64,000 nucleotides of DNA, taken from IMG/VR virus record IMGVR_UViG_3300009008_000005, positions 1 through 64,000 of that record; one strand, given 5' to 3'. The notes below the pieces were generated by a model. The model was not told the DNA's origin, ran no database searches, and was given only the letters and a program-made list of their open reading frames with translations. Source of the stretch: a virus. A program made the position numbers and the translations under genes. This document shows positions 7,954-17,300 of the stretch, in pieces; within the stretch, counting starts at the first letter, position 1; each line of letters opens with the position of its first letter.

Positions 7954-9837
7954 ATGCTAGACGTATCACGTCTGCTGCCAAAGCCGATCACCATCCGTAC
8001 GGATGAGGAAGCGGAGAAGCTGCTGCTGGACCTGGAGGAGCTGGAGGTCGTCGCCTATGACACGGAGACGACAGGCCTCTCCAGGATCAGTGACATCGCT
8101 CTCTTCCTCGCACTGTCGGATGGTGTTAGGCGTTGGTGTGTAGGTCCGGAACAGATAGGTAAGTTCAAGCACGCTCTAATGCGGCCTGATCTCAAGCTTG
8201 TCGCACACAACTCCAACTACGACGCCTGGATGATGCACAACATCGGCATCCCTCTGCACCACACGAGGAACAGAAGGTTCGATACCGCCGTAATGCATCT
8301 CCTCTACGACGATGACGCTCCTCACGACTTGGAGTTCATCGCTCAGGACCTTCTAGGTATTCGTAAGCTCTCTTTCTCCAAGATGTTCAAGCTGAAGAAG
8401 GGTGACAAGGTCGGCGAAGTTCTGATGAAGTACTGGGACAGCGGGGACTGGGAGAAGGTATCCCACTACGCCTCCCTGGATGCATACGCAACCATGCTCA
8501 TCTTCGACCGCCTGCGTGATCTTCTTATGGAAGAGGACATCGACGAGGAGAACACCCTCTGGGACTACTACCTGAACTACGAACTCCCCTACGGCGATGT
8601 ACTGTTCCAGCTAGAGCTGAACGGTATCGAAGTAGACATGGACAACCTGCTGGAGCTGATCCCTCAGTTCGAGACCAGGGAGCACGAACTTGCGAAGTGG
8701 TTCGCACGAGAAGCTGGGGAACTTTGCAAGACCACAGGTAAGACCGTACACCGATTATTCTTCGAGACACTCCAGAAGGAACCTCTGGGCTACACGGACA
8801 CTAACCAGCCACAGCTGAACAAGGACTGTCTTGGTAGGTGGGCTGCGCAGGGATGCGAACACTCCGCAAAACTCCTGGAGTGGAGACAGACCAAGGACTT
8901 CTTAGGTAAGTACCTTCGGAACATCGTTGGCTTCGCAAAGCTGGGTAACGGGAGGGTGCATCCCACCTACAACCAGCACATCGTCAGGTCCGGGAGGCTG
9001 AGTAGTGCCGACCCAAACATGCAGAACCAGCACCCTGAAATCAAGCACGCCTACGTGCCTGGTAAGGGTAAGGTCTTCATGTGCTCGGACTACGCCCAGA
9101 TGGAGTGGCGTGTAGCAGCGCACCTGTCCGGGGATCCCAAGATGATCGCTGATATCCTGGATGGTCGTGACGCCCACGCATCCACAGCAGCAGCGGTCTT
9201 CAATGTCCCCTATGACGACATCATAGCAGCGAAGAAAAGAGGTGAAGAAGGTACTGCAACTGAAGAGGACATGGCTCTACTGAAGCTACGTTCGAATGCA
9301 AAGACCCTGAACTTCGGCGTCCTCTTCGGAGAGGGTGCACAGGGTGTGGCGCATAGCCTTGGTATCTCACTCGAAGAAGCACAGCAGATGCTATACACCT
9401 TCCGAGATACCTACAAGGTACTACACAAGTACTTCTGGAGGATCATCGGAGAGGCGGAAGAAACTGGTGTGTGCTGGACGATGTTGGGGAGGCCTAGGCG
9501 TCTCCGTCACATCGGATCCGGTAGAAGGTCGAAGGCCGCAGAGGACGAGAGGAAGGCGAAGAATAGTCCTATCCAAGGCAGTGCATCAGATCTCATGAAG
9601 GTCGTGATGATGCAGCTACATGACCTGGATGAGTTCCAGGAGGGTAGGGCGAAGATGGTTGCGCAAGTGCACGATGAGATCCTGCTGCAACTGGACGAAG
9701 AGCTACGGCATGATGAGAGCTTCGTCAACACAGTGCTGACTATCATGCGGAACCCACTAGGGCCTGACACCCTGTGCGTACCTCTCCCTGTAGATACGGG
9801 ATGGGGCACCACATGGAAGGAAGCCAAAGGAGCCTGA
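7954..9837 (+). CDS. polA: DNA polymerase I family (family A) with 3'-5' exonuclease
   Basis: The replicative phage polymerase, about 627 aa. ATG 7954 is preferred because GAGG sits seven bases upstream; GTG 7951 is possible. The exonuclease domain has ExoI Y-D-T-E-T-T-G-L (about 36-43), ExoII A-H-N-S-N-Y-D (about 87-93) and ExoIII Y-A-S-L-D-A-Y (about 171-177), all catalytic acids present. Polymerase motif A is C-S-D-Y-A-Q-M-E-W-R (Asp near 379). Motif B is R-S-N-A-K-T-L-N-F-G-V-L-F-G (about 447-460). Motif C is V-H-D-E (near 572). The residue matching E. coli Phe762 is Phe; that matching Tyr766 is Phe. No 5' nuclease domain is present. Confidence 0.95.
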   Translation: MLDVSRLLPKPITIRTDEEAEKLLLDLEELEVVAYDTETTGLSRISDIALFLALSDGVRRWCVGPEQIGKFKHALMRPDLKLVAHNSNYDAWMMHNIGIPLHHTRNRRFDTAVMHLLYDDDAPHDLEFIAQDLLGIRKLSFSKMFKLKKGDKVGEVLMKYWDSGDWEKVSHYASLDAYATMLIFDRLRDLLMEEDIDEENTLWDYYLNYELPYGDVLFQLELNGIEVDMDNLLELIPQFETREHELAKWFAREAGELCKTTGKTVHRLFFETLQKEPLGYTDTNQPQLNKDCLGRWAAQGCEHSAKLLEWRQTKDFLGKYLRNIVGFAKLGNGRVHPTYNQHIVRSGRLSSADPNMQNQHPEIKHAYVPGKGKVFMCSDYAQMEWRVAAHLSGDPKMIADILDGRDAHASTAAAVFNVPYDDIIAAKKRGEEGTATEEDMALLKLRSNAKTLNFGVLFGEGAQGVAHSLGISLEEAQQMLYTFRDTYKVLHKYFWRIIGEAEETGVCWTMLGRPRRLRHIGSGRRSKAAEDERKAKNSPIQGSASDLMKVVMMQLHDLDEFQEGRAKMVAQVHDEILLQLDEELRHDESFVNTVLTIMRNPLGPDTLCVPLPVDTGWGTTWKEAKGA

Positions 9838-9838
9838 G

Positions 9839-10021
9839 ATGAAGAAGTATGGTGTGGACCAGACCGGGTACTCAAAGACAAAGACAGCAGATCCTTCGGA
9901 GGATACTCCCAAGTGTCCTGAGTGCGAGAAGCCTACAGAGGACGACTCCAACTCTCTGGTGTGTCCTACCCACGGGACCAAGCCCTTCGAGGTGAAGAAG
10001 GATGGCAAAGAAGAAGACTAA
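9839..10021 (+). CDS. Small zinc-binding protein, 60 aa
   Basis: Starts one base after the polymerase stop with SD AAAGGAG. C-P-E-C near residue 26 and C-P-T-H near residue 42 would make one zinc ribbon. The rest is polar and charged. It overlaps the RecA-like gene by 20 bp. Possible polymerase or recombination accessory; function unknown. Confidence 0.75.
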   Translation: MKKYGVDQTGYSKTKTADPSEDTPKCPECEKPTEDDSNSLVCPTHGTKPFEVKKDGKEED

Positions 10022-11153
10022 GAAAGAGAAGCCTAGTGAGCTGGTGGAGAAGCTGCGGGCCCGTATGAAGGGCAAGGCTGAGTTCAGAACCGCAGCAGAG
10101 GTCGCACCTACATACTCCCTCCGCAGGCCCTTCGGTATCCCCTCACTGGACATCGATCTCCGTGGAGGCATGCCAGCAGGGACCGTGGCGCAGATGTATG
10201 GGAAGGATGGCTCAGGTAAAAACTACCTGACGAATTGTGCGATCAAGAAGCTACAGGACAACTACGGGGATGCGGCCAAGGTCTTCATCCTGTCTTTCGG
10301 CTATGAGATCGACAAGACTGCGATGCTCATGGCGGGCGTGCACATGCCCTACACGAAGGACATCAAGGAAGCCGGGATCAAGGAAGACGACCCCAAGTAC
10401 GCACACCTCTTCGAACCGAAGGGGGAACTGATCATCATCTCCACGGGTATGGACAAGCGTTCAAAGTCCCACCCTGCGGAGAGCATGATGGAGGCCGTAC
10501 TCGCCTGCGTGGAGACTGGAGAGTTCCAGCTCGGAATCGTGGACGAGATGCCTGCGGCTATGACTGCACACAGCAGAGCCATCAAGCACTTCGGAGACAA
10601 GGGACAACCTGGTGGAGTTGCATCTCTACTGTCGGACTTCCAGCGCAACTATCACAGAGCGATGGAAGAGGTTACTGGTAACGAGACGAACCTCGTGATC
10701 ATCAACCAGATGCGTGCAAGGATCGGTAGAGGGCAGGGACCTACAACTACTCAAGGTCTCGGCTGGGCCCTCAGACACCTGAAGGCTGTAGACATTCACC
10801 TGAAGCCTGTCGGTCAACTCAAGGTCGCAGAGCAGAAGATCGGGAAGCGTATCCACTACCTCGTGGATAAGGGTAAGTGCGGACTCAGCGAGGGTGGAGA
10901 AGGGGAGTACAACTTCCTCTTCTACCACGGGGCTGACATCCACTTCGACATCCTCAACCTGGGGGCAGACCTAGGTGTGATAGAGAAGCGGGGAACAAGC
11001 TACTACTACTTCCATGATGTTGACGGAGAAGTGCAGAAGGTTCAGGGGCTGAGCCAGTTCAAGAACTATTGCGACGAGAATCCAGATGCATTGCAGTACT
11101 TCTATGACCAGGTCATGGTCGCTGCAGGGCTATCGGGGGTTAGGTACGTGTAA
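10002..11153 (+). CDS. RecA-like recombinase ATPase with unusual P-loop
   Basis: A 383-aa RecA/UvsX-family protein for strand exchange or replication restart. The N-terminus is basic (A-K-K-K-T-K-K-E-K). The core begins near residue 40 (F-G-I-P-S-L-D-I-D-L-R-G-G-M-P-A-G), a typical RecA entry. The P-loop is Y-G-K-D-G-S-G-K-N-Y, with Asn where Thr or Ser normally coordinates magnesium. Walker B is probably F-Q-L-G-I-V-D-E-M. A loop-like segment follows (L-V-I-I-N-Q-M-R-A-R-I-G-R-G-Q-G-P). The fold assignment is strong; active ATP hydrolysis is less certain because of the Asn. The gene sits between polymerase and nuclease genes. Confidence 0.87.
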   Translation: MAKKKTKKEKPSELVEKLRARMKGKAEFRTAAEVAPTYSLRRPFGIPSLDIDLRGGMPAGTVAQMYGKDGSGKNYLTNCAIKKLQDNYGDAAKVFILSFGYEIDKTAMLMAGVHMPYTKDIKEAGIKEDDPKYAHLFEPKGELIIISTGMDKRSKSHPAESMMEAVLACVETGEFQLGIVDEMPAAMTAHSRAIKHFGDKGQPGGVASLLSDFQRNYHRAMEEVTGNETNLVIINQMRARIGRGQGPTTTQGLGWALRHLKAVDIHLKPVGQLKVAEQKIGKRIHYLVDKGKCGLSEGGEGEYNFLFYHGADIHFDILNLGADLGVIEKRGTSYYYFHDVDGEVQKVQGLSQFKNYCDENPDALQYFYDQVMVAAGLSGVRYV

Positions 11154-11602
11154 TGGGGGACACCTCACGCAGAGAACGGAAAGTGGCTCGTGAGCATGGG
11201 GGCAGGGCCGTACCTGCCTCTGGTGCTATACCTGGGCTCAAGCGTGATGTTCGATCCGTTGGGCGGTTCCTTATGGAGCACAAGGAAGTCGGTGGCGACT
11301 GGTACAGGTTCGACATCAGGGACTTCAACTACCTATGCAGACAGTGCAACGAACCTCTGCCTGTGTACCTCGTGGAGTTCATACATGACCGACACTATCC
11401 GGTCTACGTACTCCCGGCCTGGGCAGTAGAGGACAAACCTGAGAAGACGATACGTGTCGATAGCTGGACCACTCGTCTTCGTCCTGGACGCTTGTACGGA
11501 AACCTGATGCACTTCGAGAAGACCAACACGACGGTCTACATTACGGACTTCGAAACGTACGAAAAGATCTTGGAGAGGGTGGTGGCCGATGGCGAGAAGT
11601 AA
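11153..11602 (+). CDS. Unknown protein, 149 aa
   Basis: Overlaps the RecA-like gene stop by one base. The N-terminus is basic (S-R-R-E-R-K-V-A-R-E-H). A C-R-Q-C pair lies near residue 62, and aromatic residues are frequent in the centre (W-Y-R-F-D ... V-Y-V-L-P-A-W). Not recognised. Its location between a recombinase and a nuclease suggests a recombination mediator or another DNA-handling role, by context only. Confidence 0.7.
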   Translation: MGDTSRRERKVAREHGGRAVPASGAIPGLKRDVRSVGRFLMEHKEVGGDWYRFDIRDFNYLCRQCNEPLPVYLVEFIHDRHYPVYVLPAWAVEDKPEKTIRVDSWTTRLRPGRLYGNLMHFEKTNTTVYITDFETYEKILERVVADGEK

Positions 11603-12365
11603 GGATACGAAACACATCTACATCGAGCCCCGCCTGGAAGTGGATAGCCGATGCTGGAGAGGGGACATCCCGAAGCATCATGGGGACTTCTCTGCAAAGA
11701 AGTTGATTGATGGATTCCTCCTGAGCGAGATCGGGAACGAAGATCGCACAGGTGGGTGGATCCGGCCCTCCGGCATTGGCTTCTGCTTCCGCTCCATGTT
11801 CTATGACAAGTTGGACATCTGTGGCGCTGAGAACAACCGCCCGACAGACCGTAAGCTCATGGGTGTCGGCACCGTAATCCATGAACTCTACCAGGGGTGG
11901 ATGGGTGAGGCGCTAGGTAAGGACAACAAAGATCTCTACGTAGACGAGCTTCCCATCAGGTACAAGGCCTTCCAGGTGTCGGGTCGAGTAGACGGTGTCT
12001 TCAAGATCTATGACTGGCTCTGGGAGATCAAGACCGTCAGCGACAAGGCCTTCGCCAAGCTGACAGCCCCACGGGAGAAGGACCTACTCCAGCTTCACGT
12101 CTACATGTGGGTGCTGGACATCCCCCGTGGAGTGCTCCACTACATCAACCGGAACGACGGCGAAGACATGGAGTTCCGTGTGAACTTCGATCGGAAAATA
12201 TGGAATAAGGTGGAACGAATGCTGAGGCAGATCCAGTGGCATGAGAAAAACAACTCTGTTCCACCACGCCTGTCCTCTGATTATTGGTGCAACACCTGCA
12301 AATACAACGCCCACTGCATGCAAGACCAGGAGGGAATGGATGCTCCCGAAGCTGCCATCGGATGA
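11589..12365 (+). CDS. Cas4/RecB-like PD-(D/E)xK nuclease with Fe-S cysteines
   Basis: A 258-aa nuclease of the RecB/Cas4 superfamily. Motifs: G-T-V-I-H-E-L-Y-Q (motif I, His), G-R-V-D-G-V-F (motif II Asp), W-L-W-E-I-K-T-V (motif III, E-x-K), and L-Q-L-H-V-Y-M-W (Q-x-x-x-Y motif). One cysteine near the N-terminal third (I-G-F-C-F-R-S-M-F-Y) and three at the C-terminus (W-C-N-T-C-K-Y-N-A-H-C) match the 4Fe-4S ligand pattern of Cas4 and AddB-type nucleases. It probably makes or resects single-stranded ends for the RecA-like protein. No other CRISPR component is present, so a phage recombination exonuclease is more likely than spacer acquisition. Confidence 0.87.
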   Translation: MARSKDTKHIYIEPRLEVDSRCWRGDIPKHHGDFSAKKLIDGFLLSEIGNEDRTGGWIRPSGIGFCFRSMFYDKLDICGAENNRPTDRKLMGVGTVIHELYQGWMGEALGKDNKDLYVDELPIRYKAFQVSGRVDGVFKIYDWLWEIKTVSDKAFAKLTAPREKDLLQLHVYMWVLDIPRGVLHYINRNDGEDMEFRVNFDRKIWNKVERMLRQIQWHEKNNSVPPRLSSDYWCNTCKYNAHCMQDQEGMDAPEAAIG

Positions 12366-12891
12366 AGACCTCCTAACAGGGGTCAAGGAGTACATGGATG
12401 TCCGGGAGAGGATTGTCGATCACCTGCAGCAGACAGGTATGCCGAAGGAGATGCCTCTCCCCGCAAACGAAGAACCTGACATTCCCTCTGGGGTAACCAC
12501 CCTGGAGCTGAATGCGCTGGGTGATCTCTATGATAGCCTGACAAGCTGGTATGACACGGTCAGCTATCACATCGCCCTAGCTGAGACGAACAAAGGTACG
12601 GCTGAAGAGCAGAAGAAATTCGTGGCTGCTGCGCTGCACTTGAAGATGAAGCAAGCGAACCCGGGTACATCCGTCGCAGATGTGGATCGCCTGGTCCTGG
12701 TAGACCCTACCTACCTCGAAGCCTCCAGAGCCTATCAGTTCTACAGGGGACTCCTCAACGCTCAGAAGTGCAGGCTGTCCAGTATTGCGCAGAAGCGGGA
12801 TAGGATTTTTAGAGAGCTGAAGAGGAGGGAGAACCAGGAGGATAAGATGCGCTTCCGTCCGCTGGAGCGTCGCCTGAAGGATAAAGAATGA
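12340..12891 (+). CDS. Unknown helical protein, 183 aa
   Basis: The start at 12340 is set by AGGAGGG five bases upstream; the longer frame from 12241 lies in the nuclease gene. The protein is largely helical and charged. Its C-terminal third (R-I-F-R-E-L-K-R-R-E-N-Q-E-D-K) looks like a basic coiled coil. The segment around residues 50-100 (L-G-D-L-Y-D-S-L-T-S-W-Y-D) resembles helical-bundle accessory proteins encoded beside phage nucleases. No family is claimed. Confidence 0.72.
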   Translation: MLPKLPSDEDLLTGVKEYMDVRERIVDHLQQTGMPKEMPLPANEEPDIPSGVTTLELNALGDLYDSLTSWYDTVSYHIALAETNKGTAEEQKKFVAAALHLKMKQANPGTSVADVDRLVLVDPTYLEASRAYQFYRGLLNAQKCRLSSIAQKRDRIFRELKRRENQEDKMRFRPLERRLKDKE

Positions 12892-13316
12892 GGTGCCTTC
12901 AGGCCACGGCACCCCTACAGACTGCAGACCTGGGTAAGCTCTCCGTGAACAAGCTCTACGTTCAACGTAGGCAGGGCGGGAGGGCCCTCAGCAAGACAGG
13001 GGATAAGTACCAGCGCCTCGTGATGATGATGCTCGTGAAGGAGTGGGCAATGCTTGCGGCCTGCGACCCGCAAAGCGCATATGCTCTGGAGCTGGTCTTC
13101 TTCCTACCTCGTGTCTACACGAAGGGGTACCCAAAGAAGGCAAAGAACAAGTACGTAGCTATCGACGCCTACAACTTTGGAAAGTTCTTTCAGGACTGTG
13201 TGGCCAAAGTGTCTGGCGTAGACGATGCGAACCACCTTGATGTGATCATCCGCAAAAGGGAGGACCGTGAGAACCCCAGGGTAGAGATAACCCTCCAGGA
13301 GATCGAAGATGTCTGA
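12888..13316 (+). CDS. RusA-like Holliday-junction resolvase
   Basis: A 142-aa protein whose central part matches RusA-type resolvases: basic K-G-Y-P-K-K-A-K-N-K, then A-I-D-A-Y-N-F-G-K-F-F-Q-D-C-V-A-K-V-S-G-V-D-D-A. Spaced aspartates corresponding to the RusA catalytic triad can be picked out, followed by K-R-E-D-R-E-N-P-R-V-E-I-T-L. RusA enzymes cut four-way DNA junctions as dimers. The location after RecA-like and exonuclease genes fits. The N-terminal 40 residues are not typical of RusA. Confidence 0.7.
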   Translation: MRCLQATAPLQTADLGKLSVNKLYVQRRQGGRALSKTGDKYQRLVMMMLVKEWAMLAACDPQSAYALELVFFLPRVYTKGYPKKAKNKYVAIDAYNFGKFFQDCVAKVSGVDDANHLDVIIRKREDRENPRVEITLQEIEDV

Positions 13317-13629
13317 CGAGTACATCAACCAGAGCGAACTCGTAGCCATCTGTATCCTGAACGGCTACAAGGTAGACCGCACTACTCCGGGAATGGAGAT
13401 CGCAAGACTCCTATCAGGGGAAGGGCATGAAGCTGTGCCCGGTGCTGCTTCCGCTCAGGTAGAGAAGCTCGCAGAGTTCGTGAGAACCCATAGGTACCAA
13501 CTGAATCTGGAGTGCGACGCAGTGTGCGGAGAATGCTCCTATGGTCTAAACATCTGGTGCTCTGCGCAACTGCCGAGGGCAAAGGAGGTCATGAATGGCC
13601 AAGAAGAAACTGACGAAGAAACTAGCTGA
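13309..13629 (+). CDS. Unknown protein with a cysteine cluster, 106 aa
   Basis: ATG overlaps the resolvase stop, with SD AGGAG. Four cysteines are clustered at C-D-A-V-C-G-E-C-S-Y-G-L-N-I-W-C (about residues 69-84), likely binding zinc. The N-terminal part is helical. The C-terminus is acidic and overlaps the next gene by 35 bp. Function unknown. Confidence 0.7.
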   Translation: MSDEYINQSELVAICILNGYKVDRTTPGMEIARLLSGEGHEAVPGAASAQVEKLAEFVRTHRYQLNLECDAVCGECSYGLNIWCSAQLPRAKEVMNGQEETDEETS

Positions 13630-14350
13630 CCAGATGGATGCTGCGGAGCTAAGGGTGCTCCTGCGGCAGGTCGTCAAGATCCCATCGCTGGAGCTTCTGC
13701 AGACACATCTGCCTGCGGACCTCATCGTCCTGCTCATGCAGAACCAGGAGATGCTCCACGACGCAGAGTTCGATGATGCGGTATTCGATGAGCTAGATCC
13801 TGACCTTGCTGGGTGGCTCCGGGAGGTGCAGAAGTACCTCATCGGGGAGATCCCTAAGTGTCCAGGACGTGCTGCCATGGCCGCAGCAAAGGGAATCTCT
13901 CCGTGGGAGGGATTTGAAGAAGACGGAGACAAGGCCGGTGAAGAAGCCGAGCCTGTCGCAGAGCCTGAACCAAAAACTGAGGAGGAACCTGACGTGCCGA
14001 AGAAGAAGACCGAAGACAAGAAGCCTAAGACCCTGCGGACCCGTAAGCTTGGAGCCGCCAAGGAAGCCCCGGCCGAGCCAGAGCCGGAGACCCCTGAGGC
14101 TCCCGCATTCGACGTAGAGAGTCTGCAGACCTTCATCAAGGAAGAGATCGCTGCGGGTGTCCAGGCACTGCAGTCGACTCTGAAGGAGCACGAAGGTGAC
14201 GCCAGTGATCTTCTCGGGAAGATCGATGACATCTGCACGGTTCTCCTGTTCGTCGTGAATGAGGCTGTCCTGGAGGATGAGGACGAGGAGGGGAATCCGC
14301 AGGATCCCATCGAGTCCTTCGATGAACTCGTCTCTGCCCTGAAGGGTTAG
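13595..14350 (+). CDS. Acidic linker-rich protein, last gene of the replication operon
   Basis: A 251-aa protein with SD AAGGAGG upstream. Residues 1-90 are helical. Residues 100-175 are a low-complexity Glu/Pro/Lys linker (E-P-E-P-K-T-E-E-E-P). Residues 178-251 form another helical acidic domain (F-I-K-E-E-I-A-A-G-V-Q-A-L-Q-S-T-L-K-E-H). Not recognised. Two helical domains joined by a disordered linker suggest a scaffold or bridging protein. It is followed directly by a strong terminator. Confidence 0.75.
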   Translation: MAKKKLTKKLADQMDAAELRVLLRQVVKIPSLELLQTHLPADLIVLLMQNQEMLHDAEFDDAVFDELDPDLAGWLREVQKYLIGEIPKCPGRAAMAAAKGISPWEGFEEDGDKAGEEAEPVAEPEPKTEEEPDVPKKKTEDKKPKTLRTRKLGAAKEAPAEPEPETPEAPAFDVESLQTFIKEEIAAGVQALQSTLKEHEGDASDLLGKIDDICTVLLFVVNEAVLEDEDEEGNPQDPIESFDELVSALKG

Positions 14351-14368
14351 TAGACGGAGTGAGAAGAG

Positions 14369-14389
14369 GGGGCCTGCGGGCCCCTTTTT
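14369..14389. terminator. Rho-independent terminator between convergent operons
   Basis: GGGGCC-TGCG-GGCCCC followed by TTTTT. It ends the rightward replication operon. It may also stop leftward transcription from the fibre gene, whose stop codon is at 14392; the tail in that direction is C/T-rich. Confidence 0.9.
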
Positions 14390-14391
14390 AC

Positions 14392-17300
14392 TTAGAGGTC
14401 GTTGTTCACGTCCTCAATCTGGACGGTCGTGGCAGCACCTGTCGGAGGCATACTCGTCACATGGATAAGATAGCCGTTGTTCCCGAACTGGTTCCCAACA
14501 ACGATGGCCTCCCCTCCGCTCTCGTGTAGAGCATTCGAGGCGTTCCCCTCGTTCAGAGCGGAGTTCCCTGAGATGACAGTGCGAGGAGCATCAATACGGA
14601 AAGCCGCTTGCTGTAGGTATGTCGCACTGTTCGCATACGTGATGACCTTGTTCCCAGTAACGTGGCACATGTCTGCATGCGTAGCTCCCACGGCCTGTAA
14701 CACAAAGGAATCCCCTTGTGTTTCGATCACCAGGTTGTTTTCGAGTTGGATACCCACGTCGTATGTGCACAAGGCACGGTAGAGGCTGGTCGAGCGGAAT
14801 GTGTTCCCCTTGACCTTCGCCGCAACACCCTCGCCCAAGAAGACGCCCTGGCCCATTGAGCCAAAGCGATTGTCCTGGATCGTGAGAGTGCTCATGGAGG
14901 AGCCGTCGAGAGGGTACATGATACCGATTCCCATCTCTTCAGGTAAACCACTATCCCCGATACCCTCGAACTCGCAGTTTTCAATCGTTGCGTGGTTACC
15001 CTGTACCATGACGCCTACAGCGTTGCGAATTCCCCAGGAGATGTTTCCGTTACGTCCGTCTCCCGCAACCCATGTAGCATGCGTGGACTGCGCCGCAGGT
15101 GTTCCCGACACAGAGGTGATCAGGAATACACCCGTGTTCGCAAGACCGACAGTATCGAATACATGCAAGTACTTAGCTGCATCCGTACCTGCGATAGGCG
15201 TACCTGGGGACGAGAACTCTACGGGGGCCCCCAAGAAGGAGCCATCGGTATCCGTCTTCTGTGCGACAGAGCCCCAATCGTATAGGCGGGAACCACGAAG
15301 AGTGCAATACGCCCCATCGAGCAGATAAGCACCTAGGCTTCCGAACCTGGCCGTACCAGCCTCCATCTGACACCCGTCAGCCACACAGTAGTTACCGTCT
15401 AACCGGATCTGGCCTTCGTAGTCAGTGTCTGCAACAAAGGCGAGGCCCGTTAGGTCCACCTGGCAGTTCAGTACATGCACACCGTTACCTGTTGCATTCA
15501 CAGAGTAACCTTCGGGTACATCAAAGAACCTGCACTTCGAGACAATCCCGTGCGCCGACGCTACCGTCACAACTCCCGATGGAGAGACTGCGGGAGAGAA
15601 GGAAGAGGCGTAGAAGTCGCACCCCTCGATCTCCACCTGGCCGGAGCCAAAGATGTTCATGTGGATGTCTGTGCAATTCTCGAAGAGGAGATTGCGGAAC
15701 TTGTAATCTGCTGCGGAGATAACAGACACACCTGTGACCCACCCATCGAACTTGGAGTTGGCCAGAACTACCATAGGGTTGATCGTAGGAGTGCCCTGGA
15801 TGTCGAAGGCAATTCCGGACCCTGGGCCTCCAGCGGCAGTGAACTCACAGCCATCCACGTAGAAGTGCGTCACATCATAAGGTTGCGCCCCAGACATGTC
15901 GACGATGTTATCCGCCTCGAAAGCGCAGCCTTCCATGATCAGGCTACCCAGGCTGAGACCTGCAACGACGTTGAACCTAATGAAGGAGGGGCACGACGTT
16001 CCAGTGTGTGTGAACGTACAGTTCCTAAATACCAGCTCATCCATGAAAGATTCGATACTGATGAACGGCTCAACACCGCCTAGAGCAGAGATCCAGCTGA
16101 ACTCTACGTTCTCGAAGGTAATACTTAGGTCTGCATCTCCTCCGAAGGCAAACATAGGTTCATCTAAGGCCTGCATGAAGACGCAGTTCGTACCGGTTGT
16201 GTTCTTACCAACGATGCGGACATTCTTGATGCCGGAGGCTACAGTAATAGTGCCTGTCGCCCCGGTCAGGTTGCCCGTTAGCTGAATCTCTGCGGGGAAT
16301 GAAATCTTCAAGTCATTCCACGTAGTATTCATGAAGTGGAAGGCTTCTTCTAGGGTGCCGAAGTTTGCATCCCCGGTATTCCCGACTACAAGGGGGAGCA
16401 TGTGCTCAAGGTTCTGGAACTCCCGTGCACCCGTGACGTAGTTCGCCTGGTCTGGTCCAATGTCATTTGCATGTACGATAGCCAGCAGCACAAAACCTGC
16501 TACAGGGTAGTCGTTCACTCCCCCGGGGAGATCTCTTCTCGTCGGAAGAGCGGTGTCTACGGCTACGACTTCGAGTGCGGTGTCGTAGAACACAAACCAA
16601 GTTGCTGGTGCGCCACCCCATCCCGGACCCGGCCGGATAGACCCGGCGGGAATTTCCTTGATCAAGCCAGCGACCGTGAATGTAAGTGTGTTCCACACCA
16701 CAGAGTTTGCCGGGGCAGGTGCGTCCAACCCCAGTGTGTCTGCGAATAGAAGCCTAGGCGTGTTGCAGGAGAAGTTAATGGCCTGTAGCTGTGACAACTG
16801 CGCCATCAGGTTTCCGTTCTCTGTACGGAAATACTCGTATGGGGCCTGTGCATTCGGGTCAGCCGAGATGACGTTCCCGTATAGCACGCTTCCAGTCTCG
16901 TCGAACCCTGCTGTTAGAGCCGCCGTAGAGTCAGCCACCCACTGCTGGGCATCCCCTGAATCCGAGGGGTGGGCTACTGTCCTGACCTTCGTGTCATTGT
17001 TGGGACCGGCTTCCGTCACACGATGCAAGTCCTGTGACGTCCTAGAGGGGAGACTGCTCTCCTGATTCGTGGGTGCGTAATTTGTAGTTCGTCCACCAAC
17101 ACTGTAGCTGGAGGTCATGTAGTCCCCAGCCATGTCCATGACGCCAAACCCCATCCCGAGGTCCACAGGTGAACTCGGAAGGGCCGTCAGACCCCCTGCA
17201 ATAATGAGGTGTGCCGTTGTCGCAGCCACGGCATTCCAGCCAATAGGCAGGAACCCAGGAGGAGCGTATGAGTAGACCGACGTTGTCGAGGTGTCACCGA

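Noticed and set aside
11589-12365. CRISPR-Cas system
   Set aside because: Only a Cas4-like nuclease was found; no repeat-spacer array and no other Cas protein.
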